Positions 34,040-45,165 of a DNA stretch of 64,000 nucleotides are shown here, piece by piece. Location: contig NC_079368.1 in NCBI RefSeq assembly GCF_021018895.1, positions 3,565,501-3,629,500 of the forward strand, written 5' to 3'. A program made the position numbers and the translations under genes. The DNA is from Seriola aureovittata. Lineage: Eukaryota > Chordata > Actinopteri > Carangiformes > Carangidae. Under the pieces are notes generated by a model. That model did not search any database and was not told the origin of the DNA. It saw only the letters and a list, made by a program, of their open reading frames with translations. Position 1 is the stretch's first letter; every line of letters starts with the position of its first letter.

Positions 34040-34345
34040 GCATAATCAATAACAGGGTCCCTCCAAATGTGATAGCCCACAGGAAGCTGTTTCAAAGTGA
34101 GAGGCTGTCTATCATGGCTTCCCATCAGTGACACTAATGACATTTCCATGTCATTCCGGAGTTATTGTAATTACACATTTCGTTCTCGTCAACTTCCAAG
34201 TCATAATTACGACAGGAAATTTCTCTTAAAGCTCCGATATACTCGACTTGGCACATAATAATATGACAGTGCATTAAAACCAAACAAATGTAGATGCCCC
34301 ATCTCAGCCAAAGACAGTTGTCATTGTAATTAAACCCACATTTAA
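34040..34345. promoter_or_regulatory. Candidate conserved enhancer with homeodomain sites
   Basis: Contains the palindrome TGTAATTACA (34166-34175), CATAATTACG (34202-34211), TGTAATTAAA (34325-34334) and TTTAATGG nearby, in complex single-copy sequence without coding potential. The spacing and style resemble vertebrate conserved non-coding elements. Not confirmed by alignment. Confidence 0.35.
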
Positions 34346-35164
34346 TGGTAATGGTGTTACATTATCAGTGAACAGTATTTTAATCCTTGCATGACCAACT
34401 TTGTAATCATGCAGACATCTTGATAATGGGAATGCTCATACCATCCATCCATCCCAGAGCTGGTCTGCAGCTGGTCCACTAGGCTGCGTGGACGGTTGGT
34501 TGTTTTTAATTTTGGCACGGACAGAGCCAGGGGCAGGCTGGGGCAAAAAGAAACGGCCTGGGAATTTGTCACTGGTCAGCCCACTCTCCAGACAAAGCAT
34601 TTGATTGGGGCTCTCGGTCTTCAGAGACATTTATTCCAGAATACTTCATAATATTATGCAAGTATTTTAATGGCTCATTTTGTGAGAAACACCTATCTAG
34701 CTCTACTCACGTAAAGTTATCACCTCACCTGAACCCTTTATTACCACAAATAAATTATATTTTACGTACAAGCCTGGTGGCTGTACAGACCGTACTTTTG
34801 CTGTGTAATGGTTTTCCCGAGAGGACAAATTTTTGAGACATTCCCATTTAGAGAAATGGTGAAAATAGAGCAAGATAGGTTTTGCCTTGGGCCCCAAAAT
34901 CACTAAATCTGCCCCTGGAACTAGTTGTATTAACAGTCGTTGTAGTAACAGGCTAATGTCAACTAGACAGTAGCTACAGCAGATTGAGAAAAACAGGGCC
35001 CAGATTTATAATCTTAGTAGTTCATTAAAACTCAAAAAAAAGATCTGAATTTTGGTTAGTCTCTAAGATCTGGGCCAGCGAATCAAAGCACATACCAATC
35101 GATTTTCGGCTGCAGTTTTTTTAATCAGCCCAATTTTCCACCGGGAAAAACTCCCAGTACGATG

Positions 35165-35680
35165 GGCGATGAGGTAAAATTACCGCCTCATTGTTGTATG
35201 CCTCCGCCACTCAGACTAGTTCCAGGTTACATCCCTGATTATCCAGAGTCATATAAAATGTTAACCATTTGTAAGAAATTAAAAAAAAATTTTTTTTTTA
35301 ATTTTTAATTGTTGTGTGAAGTCATGGCTATAATCTGTTGACCTTTGACCTTTGACCATCAAAATCAAATGACAGTTCATTATCAGTTTGCCCTTGAGTC
35401 CAGGTGAACGTTTTTACCAAATCTGAAGAAATTTCCTCAAGAAGTTTACAGAGATATTGCGTTCACAAGGCCAAACCCTATTTTGTGAGCTCACCGTGAC
35501 CTTAACCTTTGACCTTTGACCACCAAAATCTTTCTAGTTCATTCTTGGGTTCAAGTGAATGTTGAAGAAGTTCTGTCGAGGCGTTGCTGAGATATCGTGT
35601 CCTCGAGAATGGGACAGACAACCCGAAAACAATATGCCTTGGGCTCTGGCTGTCGCTGACGCAGAAACGTAAAAAGTATC
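35165..35680 (+). repeat. Repeat family L (long copy)
   Basis: ATTACCGCCTCATTGTTGTA at left and GTTGCTGAGATATCGTGTCC, GACAACCCGAAAACAATATG at right match 19790-19965. The middle has two spaced units with GACCTTTGACC(A) and CATCAAAATC or CACCAAAATC (35340-35370, 35500-35530). I recognise the TTTGACCTTTGACC repeat as a teleost interspersed element of uncertain class. Confidence 0.7.
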
Positions 35681-35799
35681 TCCTCATGAAAACTGCTGCT
35701 GCCCTCTGCTGCACAACAGTGAAATGCAATACACTTCTAAACTATATTTTCTGTGATGTAATTTCAGCCAGACAATAGACTCATTTAAAATCAGAGGAA

Positions 35800-36190
35800 C
35801 AAGCTGGTTTACAGGGATCCACCGGTGTGTGTCATGAGATTCCCAGAGACCAGTGAATGCTCCTCACACCAGAGTATAACAGGCTGTGAAGGGCTCTGCT
35901 GACGGCTTTGCTCTGGATATACAGTCATGAATATTTCATAGCTCATACCTTTACTTTCTCCTGGCCTCTGCCGGTGGAGCCCGCTGGTTACCTTCCCCTT
36001 GCCACATGCAAAGTGCAGATACACAAGAGGGAGGTGTTTGACAGTTTGTTTGTATAGGGACATCATAAGGACAATCCAGCCTGCCTCAGCATGACTGTAA
36101 TACATGAAAAGCCACGGAGGCAGCGCAGTGCAGAGAGGGCGACTCCAGCAAGTCGCCATGCTGTTTAGCAGCAATAAAAAGGCAAATATG
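35800..36190. promoter_or_regulatory. Candidate conserved non-coding region
   Basis: Single-copy, moderately GC-rich sequence with ATGAATATTTCATAGCTCAT (35927-35946) and CAGCAATAAAAAGGCAAATA (36168-36187). The 121-aa minus-strand open frame at 35809-36174 shows no known motif. Weak call. Confidence 0.2.
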
Positions 36191-36334
36191 AGAGTGTCAG
36201 CCAGCTAGTCACAAAACACAGAAACAGATGCTGTACAGACAAAGAATTCATGTATGTCTGAGTGTCCGCCTCCAGCTTTCTCAGCATGTGTTCGGGAAGG
36301 TGAAAGGAGAGAAACACTACATGCTGAGCTCAGC

Positions 36335-36350
36335 GGGGGGGGGGGGCGGG
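36335..36350 (+). repeat. G-rich run
   Basis: Twelve G residues, then CGGG, flanked by GAGCTCAGC on both sides (36327-36334 and 36352-36360). Confidence 0.85.
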
Positions 36351-36964
36351 CGAGCTCAGCTTCCAAGGCAATTCTTTTGTGTTTGCATGCTTCAAAACCC
36401 CTCAACTTATTTAGGAAAAAGTGACATCTAAGGTTCAGATCCAGCTCCAGTTACAGTTGTGTTATTTAGACTTTGATGTGTGGAGGCTTTGCACATGTGC
36501 AGTAGCTTGAAATAAGTGAAATAAGTGAGAACCGACTCCAATGCGCCATCCAGATTAAAGAGCCCCATCTGTGTATGGGAGACTAGTCTTATTATTCATG
36601 TAAAGGTAACATATGCTGCGTTCCTTTCATACTGGTACTTATGTTCACACTCATTTGAAGCCATGATTGGATAAATACCATTTTACCCCTGAGAAGCAAT
36701 TTCAACATACTGTAAATGATCTGGATTCATGTTGTACTGAAAAATCAAACGCTTTATGTTTTATGAATATATTCTTGACTTTACTTGTTTGATGATAGAA
36801 AAGTATGAGGTATCAGGAGGCCCAATTATTTTACATTTTTAAGGATTATTATAACTATAACTGGTCAGAGCTCTGGTTGTTATTTCCATGCGCACTGGAT
36901 TCTGTTAAAGCTCCTCTGGGCTCAATGTAGAATCTTACCTAAGACCATTTCTATAGCAGTTTTG

Positions 36965-36980
36965 CCCCCCCCCCCCCCCC
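36965..36980. repeat. C16 homopolymer
   Basis: Sixteen consecutive C residues. Confidence 0.9.
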
Positions 36981-37850
36981 ACCACCCTTCAATAAACATA
37001 CACGAACATAAAATTTTAGTTAAACCAACAATACGAAAACCTTATCTCATAATGATGGGGTTGGTGGTGACGGAGGGAGCAGAAAACAGCGGAGTAATTG
37101 TGACACGTTTCAGATTATAAAGGGCCACACCGTACATTTGCATGAATATGACATATGCCTGGATGTTACTCATCAGCTGGTGGTCACACAGCTGTGCCTG
37201 AGCCAGTGATTTTGAAGCATGAATGGAAGAGCTGATGTCTGTCTGAAATGCTATGCTCCAGTTTTACATGTAAGACTTATGTATGTGATAACGCAGTATC
37301 GCATTATCATGTAAGTGTGTTATTCTGTTTTTCTTGTATACAGTATGTAGCTCAGATTTAGATTTGTCTTTTGTATTTTAATTTGAATGCCTGTTGTATG
37401 ACCAACCTCCAAACCTCCCTCAGTCATCAGGACAATGGCTGCCTCCCTTTATTTATACAAATCATCAGCCAGATACAGCTGAGCTTTTGATCATTTATAA
37501 CGCATGACCCAGAAACCTTCACCGCCACAAACTCTTCTATTGGTATTATTGATAATAGTTACATTGGCTATTCTACTCTGCTATTATAACGGCAGCTTCA
37601 CGACTTTAAATGCAGAGAGTTTAGTTTCTGTTGGTCTCTGTATTGGAAAATAAAAGCTTTTGCTGTAGTGGTGAGTGGTTATTGACCCATATTGGACACA
37701 TGTCCATCTGCAAGGTGACGTGCACATGCATCTGCATTAGTAGAACAACTAAGCGGAACGCTCTCACTCTCTCTGAAAAGACCCGAAGACTGGGTTTTTA
37801 TTTTGCACCATGTTCTGTGTGTGGAAATGTCCTTGGCTGTGCTCTCGGTA
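36981..37850. other. Intergenic, nothing recognised
   Basis: AT-rich single-copy DNA without supported genes. Confidence 0.4.
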
Positions 37851-38189
37851 TGTGTGAGTGTGAATGGGATGTATGAATGTGTATGAATGGGTTAATGTGG
37901 CATTTAGTGTGAAGCGCTTTGAGTGAAGTTCGAAATGATGGGTTTGATTTTGGAGCTGGATCTTAATTGGAGGAAGCAGGGCTGGACAAATTTTTTGATG
38001 TGGTGGTCAAAGGTAAGGGGTGAATCAAAAGCGCTACTATAAGTACACTCCATTTGGAATGTGCTACACTCAATCAAAGGTTCATTTTGTTTGGTTTCCT
38101 GTGTTCAGCGAATCTCAACTGTTGAACTAGTTGAGAAAAGTTACATTGGTTCTTTTCATATATCAGACCATGCTCCTGTATTTTAATCT

Positions 38190-38425
38190 TTGTTATGGTA
38201 AATGGACCCAACTTTTATAGCGCTTTACTGATCACTCTCTCTACTTTCCACATCCACCCATTCACTCACATTCATACAACACACTCATACACTGATGGAA
38301 CAGCCAGCAGGGGCGATGTGGGGCTCAGTATCTTGCCCAGGAATACTTTGACATGCGGCCTGGAGGAGCCGGGGATCAAACCAATGACATTCTAATTAGT
38401 GGACAACCAATGAGCCACAGCTTAT
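38190..38425 (-). repeat. tRNA-related SINE-like repeat (family I), copy 2
   Basis: TATGGTAAATGGACCCAACT, TATAGCGCTTTACTGATCAC, GGGCTCAGTATCTTGCCCAG and GAGGAGCCGGGGATCAAACC match the copy at 14980-15250. Confidence 0.65.
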
Positions 38426-39120
38426 CGTTCATTCCCAATAACAATTCAAAAATATTTAACTGAAATGCAATAGGTCGATAATATATGATCCATTGCGAAT
38501 TACTGATGTTTGTCGAGGAGGATGATAGTGAATGTACAGATCCCTCAAAGTTATTGGAAACAACTTATGCTTCTTTTTATGGAGCATAATTATGTGAGAA
38601 TGTTCAACTAAAAAGAAAAAAAAGTTGAAGGAACAGAGATACCTTGAAGTACAGGTTACAGGAAGAATATTAAGACAAGTGTAATGGGTACAAAGCTAAT
38701 TGGGATAAAACCATAAGAACCAAGAACTACTCTGAATACACTCAGAAAAAGTGCTGTTAAAACAAAAACATAAGGTATAAGGATGCGCTAATAGATCAGA
38801 GCGGTATGTATCCAGTCTAATGATTAACAGGTCCTCAAATAAATCTATTACTAGAATTAAGGATAATAACAGTGAGCATTCATAAGAGCATAAAGTATTT
38901 GATTTTATCACCTTCCACTACAAAGATCTCGCTCTTATCTGTGACACAGTTATATTCAATGTAATAACAAATGGTACCAAATGTTGCTTTCTCCTGACTT
39001 TCGCCGGCATGATTTTTTATTATTTTGTTAGTTTCCGTAAATGATAATCACTACTGTAATTAGGAAGAATAACTGAATTTGAATCACCAAATGTCACAAC
39101 TTTTGACATTAACCTGACAT

Positions 39121-39465
39121 TGTCAAGGAGTGAGATAAGTAGGACCCAAATGCAGCCAGCACATTGGGGGACGGTGCAGGCAGGTTTATTTAACAAAATA
39201 CAGACATGAACAGACGACGTGAACAAACCCTGAACTAAACAGACGAACAAACACAGACAAAGGGGAGCGCAAGGACTATATAGACAAGGGAGGCAAGGGT
39301 GATTGAACACAGGTGAAACACATTAGGGCGGGGCAGCCAATCACCACAGACACAGGACCAAGACAGGAAGCAAAAACACTGACACACAAGGAAACCAATT
39401 ACAAAATAAAACAGGAAGTGCGAAAGTCCAAAACAAAACTGTGTCTGCCATAGCAAACCATGACA
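39121..39465 (-). mobile_element. LTR-like element (family P), copy 2
   Basis: On the minus strand it starts TGTCATGGTTTGC at 39465 and ends CTCCTTGACA at 39121 (345 bp). Flanks are GACAT (39116-39120) and GACAC (39466-39470), a near-perfect 5-bp duplication. Internal promoter-like TATATAGTCC (minus, near 39277) and poly(A)-signal-like AATAAACCTG (minus, near 39190) fit a solo LTR. It shares CTTCCTGTTTTATT and TTTCACCTGTGTTC with the other copies. Confidence 0.7.
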
Positions 39466-40084
39466 GACACAAGGTTATCACAGAGCCATGGATTAGACAT
39501 TGATAAAAATAGCTCTTCACGCACACACTCAGGGTGTAAGCAGGCAGCACAAAGTGGCTGGACAGCCAGAAGTGCAGCTCCTCAGTTAAACCCTCATGTG
39601 TATGATTGGTCCCCAGATGCACCGACCAATAGCACAAGGAAAGAGGATCTAGAAATAAAGCCCACAGAGCCTGAGCAACAACACACCACATTCATACACT
39701 TTACACAATCTGTGTTCACAAACTGTTACATTCACCTAACAATGGGTGCCATTAACTTTTTAAGACTTAATAGCTGTGGCTACTTGTAGCCAGGCAGAGT
39801 CAGATGACCTTTAAACTTATCAAGAATGCTGTCATGCTGTAAAGATTGCATTTACACCCCACCTCCAGATGCGGTCCTGCTGATCCAGATCTCATGTGTT
39901 TAATTGGACAGTACAATTTGATGCTAAATGGGGGGAAAGATGCAAAAAATATGAAAATAAGACCCGAGTTTTAATGAACTGAAAGGATTATATAAACTGA
40001 GTTTTCTTTCCTGTAGTGTTTACCCCGTGAAAAAGCAGTTGCATAGTCAAAAACATTTTGCAGCCAGCTGCACATCGACATGTG

Positions 40085-40425
40085 ACTGTTATTTTCAAGC
40101 ATTCTTCCCCTTCAACCTAAATGTGGCACAAGGCAGCAGATGAGCAGATGCCATCTCTTTGTCCAGCCACATATCCCATTGCATGTCTCCCTCATTAATA
40201 ATTAGCCTGGTGCAGAAGGCCCTGATCATGACAGAGTGAGTGAGAGTAACAGATTGTGATTGATGGGTGGCATGTCTGCTGAGACGTGGGTGGAAGAGAC
40301 GGTAATGGCACAGACATCGCATCAGCAGATGGTTGGTGATATAGAGCCGCAGCCTTGCTCCAGATAGGTTGATTAGCCTGATAAGTAAAAAAATGTGTTG
40401 GATTTGGCACCTTGTCTGCAACTGG
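40085..40425. promoter_or_regulatory. Candidate conserved enhancer with HOX-PBX and MEIS motifs
   Basis: TGATTGAT (40258-40265) is an exact PBX-HOX core. ATTAATAATTAG (40194-40205) holds a homeodomain site and ATGACAGAGT (40228-40237) a MEIS-type TGACAG. They fall within 75 bp in single-copy non-coding DNA. Inferred only. Confidence 0.35.
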
Positions 40426-40860
40426 TTGATATTTCCTTCATATGCTCATTACTTATCTTTCAACATTCAGGTGTCTGCAGATGAGCCGTACTATGTCCTC
40501 AAGTGAAAGCCAGACTGTCAGTGCTGCACGACTGGGTGATGTCATCTTTCCCCTGTCTATTGACAAGTGAGTCATTTTTCTTGAATTAGAAGATTATTTG
40601 TCTTTCATAGAACCTAATTATATGGTACTTTTCAGACGAATATTGGATATGTTCAGTGAAAGTGTGAAATGTGATAATTGTTACTGGATATAAGATCAAG
40701 AGATCTTAGAGTCGAGTTAGAGTGCAAAGCAGTGGACTTTAACAAGAGAGATGAGGATCTGTGTTTTGTCCCAAATCTTGTTAATGTAGTTTTAGGCTTC
40801 TAGCTTGCAAAGAATATGGCTTTAGTAAAAGCTACATTAAAGGACATGTTCACAGTCACT

Positions 40861-40908
40861 TAAAGGTCCGTATTTTACACTTTTCCTGTGTTTTATTTGA
40901 AGTGTTGA
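40861..40908 (-). repeat. MITE family D, terminal fragment
   Basis: TTAAAGGTCCGTATTTTACAC then CTTTTCCTGTGTTTTATTTG is the reversed right end of the long copy at 23823-24320. It runs straight into the SINE at 40903. Confidence 0.7.
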
Positions 40909-41050
40909 GAGACAGAGAGGAAATTCAGGGAGAGAGAGAGGGGATGACATGCAGCAAAGGGCCACGGGTCGGACTGAAACCCATGGCTGCTGCAGTTAGG
41001 ACTAAGCCTATATGTGAAACGCTCTACCAGGTGAGCCACCGAGGCACCCA
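40903..41050 (-). repeat. tRNA-headed SINE (family H), copy 3
   Basis: GAGAGAGAGGGGATGACATG, CAGCAAAGGGCCACGGGTCG and CTCTACCAGGTGAGCCACCG match the family. The B-box region is degraded (GGACTGAAACC on the plus strand). Confidence 0.7.
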
Positions 41051-41058
41051 AAAAACAT

Positions 41059-42242
41059 GTTTTAGAGACTTTTAAAAACGCCCCCCAAAACAATCCAATA
41101 CCTGTTTGAATGTACGCTTCATGTAGCAGTGGCGCCGGCAGGACTATATTTCATAGAACGCACAAAACCGCCTATCTGCTGCCTTTTATGTTTCCCCACA
41201 CAAGCACATATGTCTACCCATCAAGCAAGTGAGAGAGAGAGAGAGAGAGAGAGATTGATGTATTTGTATTTTACCACTAAAGTTATGACATGACACCCCC
41301 ATAAAACTCTGATTAGCACCACATGCATTTCAAAGACCAACCAACAGGCCTGAAAAACAACAGCAGTTAAATAACAGACTACAATAAACTATTATATATT
41401 ATAAGTGCAGTAAAATCTGACATTAAGCAACAGATTCCTTTATTAAGCATCATCATGAGAACAGTTTCCTAACTACTAGAGACAGTGATAACAACAGACA
41501 ACATCAAGACCAAACCAAGCTGCTACAATAAACAATCAAAAAACCACAAGAGACAATAAAATTAAATAGTATTCTGATCTATTTTAAGTTCATTCGGCAT
41601 CTGAACGTTACATCAAACTCTTGCAGAACGGCCTCCACATCAATTCCAATATCATGACAGATGTTCATCAGTGCTCCACATCTGCAGTGTCAACACTGAG
41701 CATCAAAGAACCAAACTCCTCCTTTATCACCTGCTCTCCTCTTCAGTCCAGATCCATAACGTTAGTGAGTGGATGCAGCCAAAAACCATTCCATTTTCAA
41801 GATGTTTTGTTGTTGATGTTATGAAACAAACAAAATCATAAAAAAAAAAAAAAATCAGTGCGTACAGGATTACAGCTGCCGGCGCCACTGTCATGTAGAA
41901 TATTTTCAGAGGGTTATCTTCCCATGAAAACAGCACTTTCCTTTGGCACTACATTTTTCAACAACTGACCTGCAGTATTCCTACACACAAGCCTATGGAG
42001 CGCACTGTATTATGCCTCAGCCGCAGGTCAGCTGGCTAAATCAGAAAGCGCTGTAACACAGTGCACTCCGTAGGTGCGCTTGTGTGTAGGAATATGATAG
42101 TTCAGCGGTTGAAAAATTTAGTGCCAAAGGAAAATTCTGTTTTCACAGGAAGATAAACCGCTGAAAATATTCTACATGAATATTCTACATTTAAACAGAT
42201 ATTGGATTGTTTCGGTCGGCCTTTTTAAAAGTCTCTAAAACC
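41059..42242. mobile_element. Inverted-repeat (foldback) element interrupted by a hAT
   Basis: The left arm (41059-41126 plus 41899-41995) is the inverted copy of the right arm (about 42055-42242): TTTTAGAGACTTTTAAAAA, ACAATCCAATACCTGTTT, TTTGGCACTACATTTTTCAA and ATTCCTACACACAAG all recur reversed at right. The loop is about 60 bp. The left arm was broken by the hAT at 41127. Sequence on to 42375 (ending GAACTATTCCTTTAAG) has the look of a MITE end, so the whole unit may be slightly longer. Confidence 0.8.
41127..41890. mobile_element. Non-autonomous hAT transposon with perfect 8-bp target duplication
   Basis: Both ends carry the perfect 15-bp inverted repeat CAGTGGCGCCGGCAG. TCATGTAG flanks it at 41119-41126 and 41891-41898, an exact 8-bp duplication, the hAT hallmark. 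The 764-bp interior has a GA run (41230-41254), an A run (41840-41854) and no transposase motif. Removing it and one duplication restores the host element's left arm. Confidence 0.9.
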
Positions 42243-42369
42243 GGCTGCTCTCGGTTGGCTTTAGTAACTGGGAGCGCACTGAACATAATCATTGTGGGTA
42301 AAGTAACGACTATTCATGAGCACCTCACACAACCCCACATCAAAATAACCTGAACTATTCCTTTAAGGC

Positions 42370-42510
42370 TCAGTCTCTGAATACAGGCTGTGTGCATTTC
42401 GCTGTGGACTGAGGCTTTGATACGTTGGAAAGTATTAATATAGAACCTAGACCTGCTTTATAATCAAACCACACACGGACATCTACCTTTATACTATATG
42501 GGACCATTAA
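42370..42510 (-). repeat. MITE family D, partial copy
   Basis: GAATACAGGCTGTGTGCATTT, GTGGACTGAGGCTTTGATAC and ACATCTACCTTTATACTATA are the reversed left part of 23823-24320. Confidence 0.75.
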
Positions 42511-42519
42511 GTCTTAAAT

Positions 42520-43365
42520 CTTAAAACAAAATTCACACAGCTACCTTTCTCCACGACAGTCCTGCCAAAGCCCACACTTAAACCACATAACATCTATGGA
42601 GAGACCTAAAGATGGTTCCCAAACACTTCCCACCCAGTCTGATGGAACTTGAGAGGATCCATCAGAAAGAAACTGCTCAAATCCAGGTGCCCAATAAAGT
42701 GTAATTGCTGCCAAAGGGGCTTCTGCAAAGCACAAAATTAAGTGTCTGAATACATTTTTTAAATAAGGGATTTCAGATTTCCATTTTTAATTAATTAGCA
42801 AAAATTTCTAAAACAATGTTTTCAATTTGTCTTTATCGGTTATTATATGCAGATTGATGAGCATAAATAGAAATTTCATCAATGTACAGTTAAAGTAAAT
42901 CTACAACACAGTAAAACTGTGTTAAAAGTGAAGGTTTGAATACTTGCTGAAGTCATTGTAAGTGTCTGTGCAGCCCCTTGCAGCACAATTCAGTCAATCA
43001 CATGTAACTCTAGTCAGCTGGCCCACAGAAAACTGTTGTAGTGTGACAGGCTGTCTGCCCCAAAGCTGTGACTGATTTATGATTGTTTTTCATTTTGGTA
43101 CACATTTTGCACCTCCTCATGAAAACTAATGACTGTGCTTTGAATTTGGTTTTGAAAGGTCTGTGTCTGTTGGACAACACTGACATGTTGTTTTCGGTGT
43201 TGTAATTTTATCTTAATGTGACATGGGAAATTCATGTTCTTAAACACAAAAGGATAAATAACTTATTTAACATAAGTTTTTCATTTGATTATGAAATGTA
43301 TCCACGCAAAGTAAAACCCATAACATGGCAATATATGAAGAGATTACTTAATTGTTTGTGTTGAG
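42520..43365. other. Intergenic, nothing recognised
   Basis: No supported gene or repeat copy. Confidence 0.4.
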
Positions 43366-43377
43366 TCAAGTGGCAAA

Positions 43378-43455
43378 ACCTCCGAGGCTGAAAACACAAA
43401 AGTACCAGAAACTATAGTTCCTCTAATGGCCACTTGAGGCTGGCTATTAAAACAA
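43378..43455 (+). repeat. Repeat family A, 5' fragment
   Basis: CCTCCGAGGCTGAAAACACA through TGGCCACTTGAGGCTGGC matches the start of family A at 44780 and 46600. Confidence 0.65.
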
Positions 43456-43485
43456 TATCCAGCTGCTGGTGGCACAGACGTATTT

Positions 43486-44020
43486 AATCTTATGTTTTTC
43501 TTCAAAAGCCAGACTTTCAGATTTGTGCTGTAGACGATGATCCACTTTGTTAATGGTGACAGCAGTTGCTCTCTTCTTTAAAAGAAGCACCAACATCTGC
43601 CGACTAAACAAGCAAATACTTGGCAAAAAGCCAATCAAACTGCAGTGGTTCCACAGGCAGCCACCTCCAGCTGACAAATGTGTGCCATCGCTGTCATCAC
43701 CAAAGGCTTTGGACATGTTTGTTGTGGACATTGTGACTGTGGGGATCTCATCATATAGCGGCCTCTCAACACGAGCACAATGAAAAACACCATTTTATAA
43801 CTATTCTATCAGGACACTGATGTTAAATTGTAGAATTTGACATCAGCCGGCGCTGCTGAATTTAAATAACAGCAGAAGTTGAAGATCTTTATCTCATGCA
43901 CTAAGTATAATCAAGATTTATATTCATGTTTCACTTACTCAGGGTCACGAAAGACATTTTTTGTGCTGCCAGCAGGTGGAGCTTTTTTTTTTTAAATCAA
44001 ATAAATTGTTGCCTTTACTA
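43486..44020. repeat. Repeat family B, copy 1
   Basis: Starts TTATGTTTTTCTTCAAAAGC. For about 435 bp it differs from 57400-57840 by roughly nine substitutions (about 98% identical); a more diverged tail (AGCAGGTGGAGC...TTGCCTTTACTAGT) follows in both. Minus-strand open frames of 94 and 97 aa exist in both copies but carry no known domain and probably reflect the recent duplication. Confidence 0.8.
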
Positions 44021-44074
44021 GTTATTAAACAAAACTAAACAGGGTGAAAATGGCTTTCAGCCATTAGGCTGCTG

Positions 44075-44765
44075 GAACCAGTGGCGATCAAATCTGCCCC
44101 AACCCTAACTGGCTTTTAAAAGACGCTAAAAACTTCTCTATTCTCCTCTGCCTTCATTTAATCTTTTAATCTTGCACTTTAAAGGTGTAGTGTGTAAGAC
44201 CTGGCCAGAATTTTTGTTGAAAATGTTCAAAAAATGAACTAACACCATCAATAGTATGTGAAGGAGCCACAGTGAAAAAGACCTCCATCTATTGTATTTC
44301 AGAGATATCCACTGAAATGAGCATGCTAACCAACTAGCTGCGTCCCATACCGTGTTGTAATACCTAATACCTACACTAGATGCTGTGTGAGTCAGTGTAG
44401 AGTCAGTGTAGAGTCTAGTCTGCCCTCAGTCCCACAAAGAACCGCTTCCTCCAGAGCTTGAAGTTACGCTACAGATCCTGACTAAAAAGAAAAGAAGCTT
44501 CCGACTAACAACACAGAAACGCAGAGATGGCTGAAGCTCCTAGAAAGCGATCTTTATCCCAGCAGTGGAGCAAGTAGCACGATCTTACACATTACACCTT
44601 TAATGAGATATTATCTATTTTATAGTTGTGTTTTTGTACTCTTTTATACCGTTTTCTTATCATGTTTTTTACTTCTATTTTTAGGCTTCTTTTATTTCTC
44701 TTAAGCACATTGAATGACCTGTGTACATGATAATGCTATACAAATAAATTTGCCTTGCCTTGTAC
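44075..44765 (+). repeat. LINE 3' tail carrying a nested MITE
   Basis: The left part has GCTGGAACCAGTGGCGATCA, TTTAAAAGACGCTAAAAACT and TCTTTTAATCTTGCACTTTAA. It resumes after the MITE with TTTTGTACTCTTTTATACCG, TTAAGCACATTGAATGACCT and the tail CAAATAAATTTGCCTTGCCTTG. This is the C-terminus and 3' UTR style of fish L2/Rex LINEs. Removing 44182-44599 restores a continuous tail. Confidence 0.7.
44182..44599. mobile_element. MITE family E, complete copy nested in LINE tail
   Basis: Ends AAGGTGTAGTGTGTAAGA and TCTTACACATTACACCTT are inverted with one mismatch. TTAA is present at both boundaries (44179-44182 and 44600-44603). The boundary base is ambiguous, so the superfamily (TTAA or TTA target) is open. 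The interior is non-coding. A truncated reverse copy is at 16030-16232. Confidence 0.8.
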
Positions 44766-44774
44766 ATATCCAAC

Positions 44775-45165
44775 CGCAAACTCCAGGGCTAAAAAAATGA
44801 AGCCAACACTGAAGTACCAAAAACTGCAGTTCCTCTAATGGCCACTTGAGTCTGGCTCCAACAGTGAGTCAATCCCCATAGACTCCCATGATCGCTCACC
44901 TGTTTACATTTTATTAAGGCTTAAAGTTCTGCATAATTGAGGGTGTGCTGTGTGCAGTGAAAGGTGGGTGAACGTATGGTTTCCACAAACCAACATACAT
45001 CTAAGACTTGGTCTACATTAGTCTACATTTTTGGATTAGCTGGGGGCTAGGGGCGGAGTCAGACACTGCCAAGATAGCGACGGAGGAGCAGCTCATTCTG
45101 AGCTTCTAAACCACACACACTGACGTCACGGAGGCTACGTCCATCTTTGTTTACAGTCTATGGTT
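44775..45165 (+). repeat. Repeat family A, copy 2
   Basis: AAACTCCAGGGCTAAAAAAA, AATGGCCACTTGAGTCTGGC, GAGTCAATCCCCATAGACTC, then GGCGGAGTCAGACACTGCCA and GGAGGCTACGTCCATCTTTG. Confidence 0.75.

Noticed and set aside
35695..35712. CTCF-like motif on the minus strand (GCAGCAGAGGGCAGCAG)
   Set aside because: Weaker fit to the core and located at the edge of repeat L; not reported as a feature.
43447..43731. 94-aa frame conserved with 57345-57638 as a real gene pair
   Set aside because: Conservation covers non-coding flanks equally, so it reflects DNA duplication and not selection on protein; no domain.
43969..43982. CTCF-like CCAGCAGGTGGAGC
   Set aside because: Lies in repeat family B and is degraded in the other copy; more likely chance.
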